Assembly: GCA_001799695.1 (NCBI GenBank)
Contig: MGTY01000063.1
Coordinates: 33,047-97,046, forward strand
Length of the DNA stretch: 64,000 nucleotides
From: Elusimicrobia bacterium GWA2_69_24
GTDB lineage: Bacteria > Elusimicrobiota > Elusimicrobia > UBA1565
Direction of reading: 5' to 3'
Positions within the stretch are counted from its first letter, which is position 1, and each line of letters starts with the position of its first letter. Position numbers and translations under genes: made by a program. The notes under the pieces were generated by a model that was given only the letters and a program-made list of their open reading frames with translations, was not told where the DNA came from and made no database searches. This document shows, piece by piece, positions 27,419 to 35,791 of this stretch.

Positions 27419-29638
27419 ATGCTTAAAAGGGCGCTATCCGCGCTGCTCTGCCTGTCGCTGGGCGGCCAGACCGCTTTCGCCGGGATCGTCACCGGCGTGG
27501 CGCGCCTCCCCGCCTCCGGCCCGACCTCCTCCCCGGCGGTCGTCCTGAACCTCTCCGGCCTGGCGCCGGGCGCGCTCCTCGCGCCCGCGGCGTTCGGCCC
27601 GGCGTCCTTGGGGAACTCCCCCCTCTTCCTGCCGCAGCCGCTCTCGTCCATCCGTACGGACCCTTCCCGCGCCATCGTCCCGGCGGCGGCCCTGGGGTCG
27701 CCGAGCTCCGCGCGCGGAGTCTCCGCTTCCTTTGCGGGTGCCGCGATGAAAACCCCGGCCCAGGCCGCGGCGCCCGGACAGTCCGCCCCCGCGCCCGAGA
27801 AGGACCCGGTCGGCCGCCGGCTGTCTTCCATCGAGTCCGAGGTGCGCAAGGCCGGGGAGTCCCTCGCCTCCGAATCCGGCGAGGACGCGCACTCCGCGGC
27901 GGACCTGGGGTTCCGGGCCTTGACCGGCGAGAAGGGGATCGACGCCGCCGCGGAAGTCCCGGTGCCCGCGGGCCCGGCCCACGGCTCCCCGCGGCTCCAA
28001 GCTCCGGGGACGGACCCCTCCGGGGATACTGCCGCCGCGCAGACGCCGGAGGACGTCCCCGCCCCGCGAGCCTCCCTGGCCGGGAGCCTGCGCGCCCGGC
28101 TGCGGGTCTTCGCCGACGACGAGCGCAACCGCTCCTTCTGGCGCTACCTGGCGGGCTACGCCACCTACCTCGTCGGCGTGGAGATGTACATCGTCGGCCT
28201 GCCGTTTTTGATCTCCTCGTTCACGCGCAACACCCTGCGGGAGAACGGCGACCTGCGGGCCGCCAACGCGGAAGCTCTCCAGGCCCTGGTCCGGGAGAAC
28301 CGCAGCCTGGCCCGCATCGCCCATTGGACCTCCCAGGCGGTCAGCTACGTCTGCGTGCCCCTGTTCGCGCGCGATGCCGAGGCGGGCCCCCGGAAATGGC
28401 TCCTGCGCTCCTCCTTCATCCGCGTCGGCCTGCTGTCGCTCATCCCGGCGGTGTTCTTCGCCTCGGGCATCTTCTCGGTGCAGGCCGCGGCCTGGACCCT
28501 GTTCGGCATCATCGCGGTGCACTCCTTCTTCCTCGGCATATTCGCCACCATGGAGGCCGGCACCACCACCAAGATCATCGGGGACAAGAGCGTCACCCCG
28601 GCCGAGCGCATGAAGGCGAACGCCCTGTTGACCCTGGTGGCCGCCGCCATCGCCGTCGTCGCCCCGGCCTTCGCGGGGCCGCTCGCCCACATCGGCAACC
28701 TGTTCGGCAAGGAGGGGGTCGGGGGGGCGGTCATCTTCGGCATCTACGCCCTTACCGTGGGCATCGCCGGGCTGATCTTCGCCGGGATCGGCATCATCGG
28801 ACGGAAGGCCATGGCGCGGCAGGAGACCGCCGGCAGGGAGACCGCGCCCGCCGAGGCGGCCAAGCCCCATATCGTGAAGGACCTGTGGTCCGCGCTCCAG
28901 GACGGGACCCGCCTCATCCTCAAGAGCCGCTTCCTGCGCACGATGCTGCTCCTCAACCTGGTCGTCTCGCTGTTCTCCGACCCCCTCATCTTCAACGTCC
29001 TCCCGGAATTCGTCGAAGGACTGCTCAAGGCGAACCCCGCGGCCGTAGACGGCCTGCTGGGCGTCCCGGTGCTCGGCTGGTTCGTCAAGAGCCTGAGCAC
29101 CACCCCCATGGGCTATTTCGGCCTGCTGGTGGCCGCCGGAAGCTTCGGCAGCATACTCGCCAGCCTGCTCCTCAAGCCGCTGCGCAGGCTCTTTCTCAGG
29201 CTCGGGTTCAAAACGGAGGAGTCGCTCACCATCCCCTTCTATCTTCTGGCGGCCCTGGAGGTCCCGGCGTTCTGGGCCATGACCCTGCTGCCCGGGGTCT
29301 GGAGCGTGCTGGGACTCTACGCCTTCCAGCTCTTCGCCGTCAGCTTCGCGAGCATGATCATCATGGGCATCCATCAGAAGACGCTGGGCGCCTACTCCGC
29401 CTCGGACCTCAACAAGGTCCTCGCCGCGGAGTCCTTCCTGACCATACTCGCGGCCATCGCCTCTACGTGGTTCTACGGATTCGTCCTCACCGACATCTCC
29501 ATCCGCACCGCGCTGCTCATCGCGGCCGGAGCCACCACCGTCATGGGGGCCCTGCACGCCGCGGCCCCCTGGATGTTCTTCACCAAGGAGCAGCGCCGGG
29601 GCACGAAAGCCTCCCGCAGCGACCTCATCGACGCGTAG
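27419..29638 (+). CDS. MFS-type transporter with signal peptide and about 190-aa Ala/Pro/Ser-rich N-terminal extension
   Basis: MLKRALSALLCLSLGGQTAFAG signal, low-complexity linker, then multi-TM region from FWRYLAGYATYLVGVEMYIVGLPFL onward; C-terminus AAPWMFFTKEQRRGTKASRSDLIDA. Confidence 0.8.
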   Translation: MLKRALSALLCLSLGGQTAFAGIVTGVARLPASGPTSSPAVVLNLSGLAPGALLAPAAFGPASLGNSPLFLPQPLSSIRTDPSRAIVPAAALGSPSSARGVSASFAGAAMKTPAQAAAPGQSAPAPEKDPVGRRLSSIESEVRKAGESLASESGEDAHSAADLGFRALTGEKGIDAAAEVPVPAGPAHGSPRLQAPGTDPSGDTAAAQTPEDVPAPRASLAGSLRARLRVFADDERNRSFWRYLAGYATYLVGVEMYIVGLPFLISSFTRNTLRENGDLRAANAEALQALVRENRSLARIAHWTSQAVSYVCVPLFARDAEAGPRKWLLRSSFIRVGLLSLIPAVFFASGIFSVQAAAWTLFGIIAVHSFFLGIFATMEAGTTTKIIGDKSVTPAERMKANALLTLVAAAIAVVAPAFAGPLAHIGNLFGKEGVGGAVIFGIYALTVGIAGLIFAGIGIIGRKAMARQETAGRETAPAEAAKPHIVKDLWSALQDGTRLILKSRFLRTMLLLNLVVSLFSDPLIFNVLPEFVEGLLKANPAAVDGLLGVPVLGWFVKSLSTTPMGYFGLLVAAGSFGSILASLLLKPLRRLFLRLGFKTEESLTIPFYLLAALEVPAFWAMTLLPGVWSVLGLYAFQLFAVSFASMIIMGIHQKTLGAYSASDLNKVLAAESFLTILAAIASTWFYGFVLTDISIRTALLIAAGATTVMGALHAAAPWMFFTKEQRRGTKASRSDLIDA
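29558..29632 (+). repeat. 75-bp direct repeat, copy 1 (3' end of MFS gene)
   Basis: gccgcggccccctggatgttcttcaccaaggagcagcgccggggcacgaaagcctcccgcagcgacctcatcgac. Confidence 0.95.
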
Positions 29639-29667
29639 GGAGACTAGGCTGCCCTTCGGTCTCACGA

Positions 29668-30177
29668 CTACGGCGTTTCGTCTTTGCCCCCTTCCAGCGA
29701 GCGCGACAACCGGAGGCAGTAGAGCAGCGGGAGAGCGCCGAAAATACCGAAGGAACAGTCGAGCAGCCTCCAGTAGAAGGGGATCCCGCGCAGGGGCCCG
29801 GCGATGAGCGCCACCGGGAGGACCAAGGCGCAGCAAACCACGCCCGCCTGCAGCACCCACCGGTTCCTGGTCGGATCGCGCAGCGGCCCGATGAAGAATA
29901 TCGCGATGGCGACGTGGGCGAAACCCAGCCAATCCGTTCCGTACGCGATCCACGGATATGCGGCGTAACTGCGCTCAAGACCCACACGGACCGTCGCGAT
30001 CCACAGGCGCAACCCGCCCAAACTCTCCATCGGAGCATCGGCCGCGATTCCCAGCATTGCGGACAGGAACCCGAGCTCGCGCGACAGAGGGAAGGCCGTC
30101 AGGCCGCTCAGGATAAGCCCAACGATGAAGACAATGAGCGCCGCGCGATAGCGAACGATCAAAGCGGAGCGGTCCAT
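29668..30177 (-). CDS. Small multi-TM membrane protein
   Basis: MDRSALIVRYRAALIVFIVGLILSGLTAFPLSRELG..., at least 4 hydrophobic segments; ORF can extend to 30231. Confidence 0.65.
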   Translation of the reverse strand: MDRSALIVRYRAALIVFIVGLILSGLTAFPLSRELGFLSAMLGIAADAPMESLGGLRLWIATVRVGLERSYAAYPWIAYGTDWLGFAHVAIAIFFIGPLRDPTRNRWVLQAGVVCCALVLPVALIAGPLRGIPFYWRLLDCSFGIFGALPLLYCLRLSRSLEGGKDETP

Positions 30178-30217
30178 GCCTGCCACGCAACCAGAGTAAT
30201 ACGGAACAGCGCAGCCG

Positions 30218-31807
30218 TCAAGGGAGCGCATCTACTTTCGATTTTCCCGATCTCCCGGCGAGTCCTGCCGACTCGGCGACCAGCTGAGCCGCGCCGCGCG
30301 TCGAGTTTCCGGCCTCCACGCCGTCCTGCGGCGCCCCCCAGAACCGCTCCAGTGTCGGCCCAGTCGCCGTGTGCCGATCCCGGAGCAACCAGCTGCCGAT
30401 CTCGTACGGCCAGACGCGGCGGCCCATCTCGCCGTACCAACGCATGGCGTGACGAAGCTTTCGGTCGGGCTGCAGGAAGGTGCGCCATAAGGCCTTGGGC
30501 CGAAGCTGCACCAGGGCCTCGATCAGCTTCACCCACAATAGGACGCGCCAGGGAGCCACGTTTCTCGTGGAGAGCACTTGATGCTTGTAGTCCCAGAGGC
30601 TTTGGTCGGTTTGAATGACTAGCCGCCCGCCGGCCAGGCGGGAATAGGGAGTCCAGCGATGCGGCGTGACATAGAGCGCTTGCAGCTGATCCGGGTCATA
30701 CGACAGCAACTGCCGCAAGCCCCTCCAATAATCGGCATCAGTCTCCTCCTCGAAACCCACGACCCACGTCGACATAGACAAGATGCCGTTCTCGCGCAGA
30801 AGACGGATGGCCTCGCGGTCCTTCGTAGTGGTGCCTCCCTTTCGGATCACCTTGAGCGTCGCTTCGTTGGTGTTTTCCATCCCCAGGAGAAATCGTATCC
30901 AGCCGGCTTTCTTGTAACGTGGGAGGATGTCGGCATCTCGCACGATGTCGTCGGCGCGGGTCGAACCGACGAGCGTCAGATCGACGCCTTCGGCGATCAG
31001 GGCCTCCAGGAATTCACGCCATACTTCCCTTGCGGATGTGGGGTTCTCATCGGCGAAGTTGACCACTTCGACCCCGTGCGCGCGATGCAGCCAAGCGAGC
31101 TCGGCCGCGAACTTCTTTGGGTCGCGGTGCCGCCACTGAGTCCAGAAACCGCGCTGGCCGCAATAATTGCACCGGTGCGGACAACCGCGCGAGAACTGGA
31201 CCACGACGGCGCGCCTGCCGCCCCAATAGCTGTAGCGGCGGAAATCGATCAGTTCCCAGCCGATGCGGTAAGAATCCAGGTCACCGATCATGGGGGCCAG
31301 GGGAGTGGCGCGCGCTTTGCCGTCTTGCCTGATCGCGATCCCCGGGATATCACCCAATGGGCCGCGGCTCGCGATGGCGTTGACCAAACGCAGTGCCGTC
31401 TCTTCTCCTTCGCCGCGCACGATGACGTCGACCTGGGGCTCTTCGCACAGTATCTCCCGCCAATGGTATGTGGGGAACACCCCTCCGTAGATGATCCACG
31501 AATCCGGGAGCGCGGTCCTGACTGCGCGGCTCAGTTCCGCGATGATGGGATGACCCGATGTCGAGCCGGAATGCCCGAAGAGCACCGCGTCGGGAGCGTA
31601 CGCGACGGCCTCTTGGATGATCCGGGACTTGGGCATAGGGCCGAACTCAGCGTCGAGAAGCCTGACGTCGTGGCCTGCGTCCAACAGCGGGCCGCCAACG
31701 GCAAGGAGTCCAAGCGGCGGGAGGTGATCGTCCGGGATCCGGCTCCCGATCGAAGGATGAGGCGCGTTGATGAGCAGGATGCGCAGAGGGCTCATGACGG
31801 CTTCCAT
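30218..31807 (-). CDS. bchE: BchE-like B12-binding radical SAM protein (anaerobic Mg-protoporphyrin IX monomethyl ester oxidative cyclase family)
   Basis: RILLINAPHPSIGSRIPDDHLPPLGLLAVGGPLLDAGHDVRLLDAEFGPMP, IIYGGVFPTYHWREIL, VQFSRGCPHRCNYCGQRGFWTQWRHRDPKKFAAEL, FADENPTS, VTPHRWTPYSRLA, TLERFWGAPQD match the BchE pattern I recognise. Confidence 0.72.
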   Translation of the reverse strand: MEAVMSPLRILLINAPHPSIGSRIPDDHLPPLGLLAVGGPLLDAGHDVRLLDAEFGPMPKSRIIQEAVAYAPDAVLFGHSGSTSGHPIIAELSRAVRTALPDSWIIYGGVFPTYHWREILCEEPQVDVIVRGEGEETALRLVNAIASRGPLGDIPGIAIRQDGKARATPLAPMIGDLDSYRIGWELIDFRRYSYWGGRRAVVVQFSRGCPHRCNYCGQRGFWTQWRHRDPKKFAAELAWLHRAHGVEVVNFADENPTSAREVWREFLEALIAEGVDLTLVGSTRADDIVRDADILPRYKKAGWIRFLLGMENTNEATLKVIRKGGTTTKDREAIRLLRENGILSMSTWVVGFEEETDADYWRGLRQLLSYDPDQLQALYVTPHRWTPYSRLAGGRLVIQTDQSLWDYKHQVLSTRNVAPWRVLLWVKLIEALVQLRPKALWRTFLQPDRKLRHAMRWYGEMGRRVWPYEIGSWLLRDRHTATGPTLERFWGAPQDGVEAGNSTRGAAQLVAESAGLAGRSGKSKVDALP

Positions 31808-32028
31808 TTGGCCTCCTCCCGGCGCCTGTGCTCGCGGAGCCCTGCCCAGGCCTTCGTGAGCGCGACAAACGCCTCAGACGTCGCCGGGTGTCGGCTTCTC
31901 TCCTCCCAGACGAAGGTGATGGCGGTGGTCAGACCGTCGCAATAGGCCTTCTGGCTCTTTGCGACGGGCGCGCCCACGACCGGCTCCGCCGTGCCCGGCC
32001 TTTCGACTCCGTTCAGGTTTCCATCCAT
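31792..32028 (-). CDS. Small hypothetical protein (78 aa)
   Basis: MDGNLNGVERPGTAEPVVGAPVAKSQKAYCDGLTTAITFVWEERSRHPATSEAFVALTKAWAGLREHRRREEAKWKPS; overlaps BchE-like start. Confidence 0.5.
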   Translation of the reverse strand: MDGNLNGVERPGTAEPVVGAPVAKSQKAYCDGLTTAITFVWEERSRHPATSEAFVALTKAWAGLREHRRREEAKWKPS

Positions 32029-32186
32029 GGCACCTCCCTGCGGCTCTTCTGCGAGCGACGACGCTGCCAGTCCTCGATCAGGATCCCCGCGCAGATCAGC
32101 AGGAGCGTCGGGAGGGACGTCGCGAGCCCGGCCAGCTTCAGGCCGCGCTCCACGAGTCCGTAGGCAGGGTCGCTCTTTATGGTCAT
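32013..32186 (-). CDS. Small single-TM hypothetical protein (57 aa)
   Basis: MTIKSDPAYGLVERGLKLAGLATSLPTLLLICAGILIEDWQRRRSQKSRREVPWMET; overlaps next start. Confidence 0.45.
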   Translation of the reverse strand: MTIKSDPAYGLVERGLKLAGLATSLPTLLLICAGILIEDWQRRRSQKSRREVPWMET

Positions 32187-32231
32187 ATTTCTGTGCTTCC
32201 TGTAGCGACTGAAATATACATCCAAAAAAAA

Positions 32232-32765
32232 TCAGCCCTTCAGGCCCAACAAACCGATCGCCTTGCCCCCCAACGCGAGAAACCGACGGATCATCGGCGT
32301 CGGCAGGCGACGCAGCTCCTCGTACCAACGCGAAAACACCTCAAAGAAGCCCAGCATTTCCTGCACGCGGTGCTTGGCGTAGGTTCCGTCCGGACTGCCA
32401 TCGTCCAAATCCGCGGCCGCCTCCTTAAGGATGCGCATCCAGGGATCGATCTCCCGCCGCTTCTGCTCCGCGACCACGGTTCGCATCATCTCCCAAACGT
32501 CCGGCAGGCACTCGAAATATTCCCGTCGGCTGCCCAGGACGTGGACCGTCTTCACAATGCCCCAACTCTGCAGCTCCTTGAGGCTGTTGCTCACATGCGA
32601 ACGGGCCACCGACAGTGTCTTAGATATCTCCTCGGCGTCCAGGGGCTTGGGCGACAGGAAGAGCAGGCCGTGGATCTGGCACTCCGTGCGGTTGAGACCC
32701 CAATGGCTGGCCATTTCACCGTACCGCGTCAGGAACCTCTGGGTCCTCTCGGAGAGTTGCGGCAT
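32232..32765 (-). CDS. GbsR/MarR-like winged-helix transcriptional regulator
   Basis: WGLNRTECQIHGLLFLSPKPLDAEEISKTLSVARSHVSNSLKELQSWGIVKTVHVLGSRREYFE. Confidence 0.8.
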   Translation of the reverse strand: MPQLSERTQRFLTRYGEMASHWGLNRTECQIHGLLFLSPKPLDAEEISKTLSVARSHVSNSLKELQSWGIVKTVHVLGSRREYFECLPDVWEMMRTVVAEQKRREIDPWMRILKEAAADLDDGSPDGTYAKHRVQEMLGFFEVFSRWYEELRRLPTPMIRRFLALGGKAIGLLGLKG

Positions 32766-32843
32766 GGATTTCTCTTATTTCTGAGTATACAGGAAGTTCA
32801 ATAAATTGTCAAGGGCCCCGGGGGGTGTTGGCCGATGGTCCCA

Positions 32844-32918
32844 GCCGCGGCCCCCTGGATGTTCTTCACCAAGGAGCAGCGCCGGGGCACGAAAGCCTCC
32901 CGCAGCGACCTCGTCGAC
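32844..32918 (+). repeat. 75-bp direct repeat, copy 2 (orphan MFS C-terminal fragment)
   Basis: Identical to copy 1 except one a/g change; followed by acc taa (own stop, distinct from gcg tag of copy 1). Confidence 0.95.
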
Positions 32919-32920
32919 AC

Positions 32921-34111
32921 CTAAGCCGCTTCGGGGGGAACGACGGGGAAGGCGACGGTGAAGCGGGAGCCCCGGCCCGGACCGCGGCTGGAGGCCGATA
33001 TCGAGCCGCCGTGCAGCTCCACCAGCCGGCGCACGATGGCGAGCCCGACGCCCAACCCGCCGTGTTCTCGGGTCAGGGCATCCTCGGCCTGGAGGAAGGG
33101 CGCGTACATCCGCTCCAGGAACCGCGGCGCGATCCCGGCGCCGGAGTCCGTCACGGTGACCCGGACGGCGGCGCCCTTCGCGGACAGGCCGACTCTCACG
33201 GCCTGCCCCTTCTTCGAGAACCGGATGGCGTTGTCCAGGAGGTTCCCGAACACCTGCTGCAGCCTCCCGGCGTCGCCCAGGACCCGCGCCGCGGGCGCGG
33301 CGGGGGGCAGGACGAGTCGCACCCGGCGCGCCGCGGCGGCGGGACGCGCCGCATCCGCCGCGGCGCGCAGCACCTCGGACAGTCCGAGGACCCGCCGCTC
33401 CAACGTCATCTTGCCGGACAGGAGGTGCGTGACGTCGAGCAGTTCCTCGACGATCTTCGAAAGCGCCTTGATGTCATCGGCGATGGAGTCCAGGGCGCCG
33501 CGAGCCTCGACGCTGTCCAGGGACTTGTTGCGCAGCAGCCAGGTCCAGCCCAGCATGCCGGTCAAAGGGGTGCGCAGCTCGTGGGACACGATGGCCAGGA
33601 ACTGGTCCTTGGAGCGGTTGGATTCCTCGGCCGCGAGGCGGGCCGCCGTCTCCGCCTCGAACAGGCGCTGGCGGTCCTCCTCCATCCGCTTGCGCTCGGT
33701 GATGTCCATGAACGCGCCCACGATCCCGGCCGCCGCGCCGTTCTCGTCGCGGAACACATCTTTGGCGTAGATGACCGGACGGTCGCAGCCGTCCTTGTCC
33801 CGGACCTTGAACTCATAGACCTGACGGGCGGGATGGCGCAGCAGCTCGAGGTCCTTGCGGTGGTATATCCGCGCATGCTCTCCGGGCCAGAGCTCGTAGA
33901 CCGTCTTCCCCCGGATCTCCTCGGCGGTCACGCCCATCACCTCGGTGAAAGCGTTGTTGCAGCCCAGATACCGGCCCTTCGCGTCCTTGTAGAAGACGGG
34001 GTTGGGGATCGCGGAAAGGAGCGCCTGGGTGAACAGCTCCTTCTCCCGCACCTTGGACTGCAAAGCGACCCTCTGCCTCTCGGCGGCGGAACTTCGCCCC
34101 CTGGACTTCAT
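32921..34111 (-). CDS. PAS-domain sensor histidine kinase
   Basis: PAS: AIPNPVFYKDAKGRYLGCNNAF; HisKA: KDQFLAIVSHELRTPLTGMLGW; HATPase: FGNLLDNAIRFSKKG, VTVTDSGAGI, GGLGVGLAIVRRLVELHGGSI. Confidence 0.95.
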   Translation of the reverse strand: MKSRGRSSAAERQRVALQSKVREKELFTQALLSAIPNPVFYKDAKGRYLGCNNAFTEVMGVTAEEIRGKTVYELWPGEHARIYHRKDLELLRHPARQVYEFKVRDKDGCDRPVIYAKDVFRDENGAAAGIVGAFMDITERKRMEEDRQRLFEAETAARLAAEESNRSKDQFLAIVSHELRTPLTGMLGWTWLLRNKSLDSVEARGALDSIADDIKALSKIVEELLDVTHLLSGKMTLERRVLGLSEVLRAAADAARPAAAARRVRLVLPPAAPAARVLGDAGRLQQVFGNLLDNAIRFSKKGQAVRVGLSAKGAAVRVTVTDSGAGIAPRFLERMYAPFLQAEDALTREHGGLGVGLAIVRRLVELHGGSISASSRGPGRGSRFTVAFPVVPPEAA

Positions 34112-34243
34112 GGTCCCCCAATCATAGCACGAACCGGCTTCTGGGCCGATGGTCCCAACCCGCCGCCTGTCCACTGCCTCCGGTCGATGGGGCCCTTGGT
34201 CTCATACCCCTTTTCCGCATGACGGATAAACTATGACTACGAT

Positions 34244-35788
34244 ATGACATCCCGCTTCCTATTCCTGGCGCTGCTGCTGCCCGTCGGAACCGAGGTCCAT
34301 GCCCAGCGCGCGGCCCCGGTCCGCATCGACGCCTCCGCCGGCCTCTCGCCCATCGTCCCGGGACTCCAGTCCCCCATACTCTCCTTGGGGTCCCTGTCGC
34401 AGACGTCTTTGCTCACCCCCGCTTTGAATCAGCCGTCCGCCCTGCCGTCGCTATCTCTGCACGGGCTCGTCCCCGCCCTCGCGCGGCCCCTCCCCTCCGC
34501 GGGAGGAACACTTCTCCGCCCCTGGGCCGCCGCCGTGTCCCCCGCCGCCGCGGTGCCTGCGGTCGTACCCGCGGCCGCCCAGAGCGTCCTGTCCAGGACC
34601 CTCTCCGGAATCTTCACCGGCCTCTCCAAGACGGAGCGCGGCGGCGCCGGAGCCGGGAGCATCCTGGGCCAGACCTTCGACGGGAGCCTTCCCGGCAAGG
34701 GCGCCGTCTCCGCCGCGGCCGACACCCCCATCCGTTTCAACGGACGCACCCTGCCGCGCCGGATGTTCACGGACCGGGACGCCATGGGAGACAAGCTGGT
34801 CGAAGCCATCGACGCCACGCAGGGGAACCTCGACATCGTCATCCTGGAGCTCAAGTTCCGCAAATTCGCCGACGCCCTCATCCGGGCCAAGGCGCGCGGG
34901 GTCAAGATCCGCGTCATCCTCGACGAGCGCCGCATGTACCCGACCCCGGGGAAGGGGACGCGCTCGCAGGACATCCAGGCCATCATCGACGCGGGGCTCG
35001 AGATCCGGACCATCCGCGGCAAGCTCCCCTACGGGATGATGCACAACAAGGTCTCCATCCACGACGACAAGCTCATGCTGGCCGGCTCCTTCAACTGGAC
35101 CCACGCGGCCGACACCTGGAACTACGAGAACGCGGTCTTCCTCGATGACGCGCACACCATCCGGGGCTTCCAGGACTACTACAAGTGGATCTGGGACCAG
35201 TCGCGGGCGTTCGACCCCCAGCAGAGCGGCCCCAACGAGGACGGCCCCTACAACGGCCTGCCGCCCAAGGACACCGTGCTGCCCGTGCGCTTCCACGGGA
35301 TGAAGCTCCCCGCCTACGCCTTCTCCCCCTCCGACGAGCCTCAGAACTGGATCATCAAGGTGCTGGAGAAGGCCGGGAAGTCCCTGGACCTGGCCATGTT
35401 CAGCTTCACCTCGGTCGAGATCCAGCAGGCCATCGCCGCGGCCCGCGCCCGCGGCGTGCGCGTGCGCATCGTGTTCGACAAGCGCAACGCCCTGGAGATG
35501 CGCGAACAGCGCTGGTTCATCGAGAACGGCTTCGACGTCGTCGTCTCCATGGGGCGCAACAAGGAGCGCGGCGTCCTGCACAATAAGTTCGCGGTGATCG
35601 ACGGGGAGCTGGTCCAGACCGGCTCCTACAACTGGACCCAGAACGCGCGGCACAACAACTTCGAGAACATCGTGTTCCTGGACGACGCGGTCTCAGCGGA
35701 GCAGTACACCGCCTACTTCGAGCGCCTGCGCGCGCAGGGCGAGCTCGCCGACCCGTCGATGCTCCCGCCGCTCCCTCCGCAGCCCTGA
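34244..35788 (+). CDS. Secreted phospholipase D-like protein with two HKD-type motifs and low-complexity leader
   Basis: Signal MTSRFLFLALLLPVGTEVHAQ; motifs MHNKVSIHDDKLMLAGSFNWT and LHNKFAVIDGELVQTGSYNWT. Confidence 0.9.
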   Translation: MTSRFLFLALLLPVGTEVHAQRAAPVRIDASAGLSPIVPGLQSPILSLGSLSQTSLLTPALNQPSALPSLSLHGLVPALARPLPSAGGTLLRPWAAAVSPAAAVPAVVPAAAQSVLSRTLSGIFTGLSKTERGGAGAGSILGQTFDGSLPGKGAVSAAADTPIRFNGRTLPRRMFTDRDAMGDKLVEAIDATQGNLDIVILELKFRKFADALIRAKARGVKIRVILDERRMYPTPGKGTRSQDIQAIIDAGLEIRTIRGKLPYGMMHNKVSIHDDKLMLAGSFNWTHAADTWNYENAVFLDDAHTIRGFQDYYKWIWDQSRAFDPQQSGPNEDGPYNGLPPKDTVLPVRFHGMKLPAYAFSPSDEPQNWIIKVLEKAGKSLDLAMFSFTSVEIQQAIAAARARGVRVRIVFDKRNALEMREQRWFIENGFDVVVSMGRNKERGVLHNKFAVIDGELVQTGSYNWTQNARHNNFENIVFLDDAVSAEQYTAYFERLRAQGELADPSMLPPLPPQP

Positions 35789-35791
35789 GGC

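Noticed and set aside
28324-30618. 764-aa plus-strand ORF running from inside the MFS gene to the insert
   Set aside because: Out of frame with the MFS gene and antisense to insert genes; no recognisable domain.
29558-32918. 75-bp repeats as integrase attachment sites
   Set aside because: No integrase or recombinase gene in the insert, and the repeat is an ordinary coding 3' end with two different stop codons; paralog remnant is simpler.
32830-34157. 14-nt repeat ggccgatggtccca at 32830 and 34144
   Set aside because: Short, only two copies, no structure or functional context; could be chance or trivial duplication.
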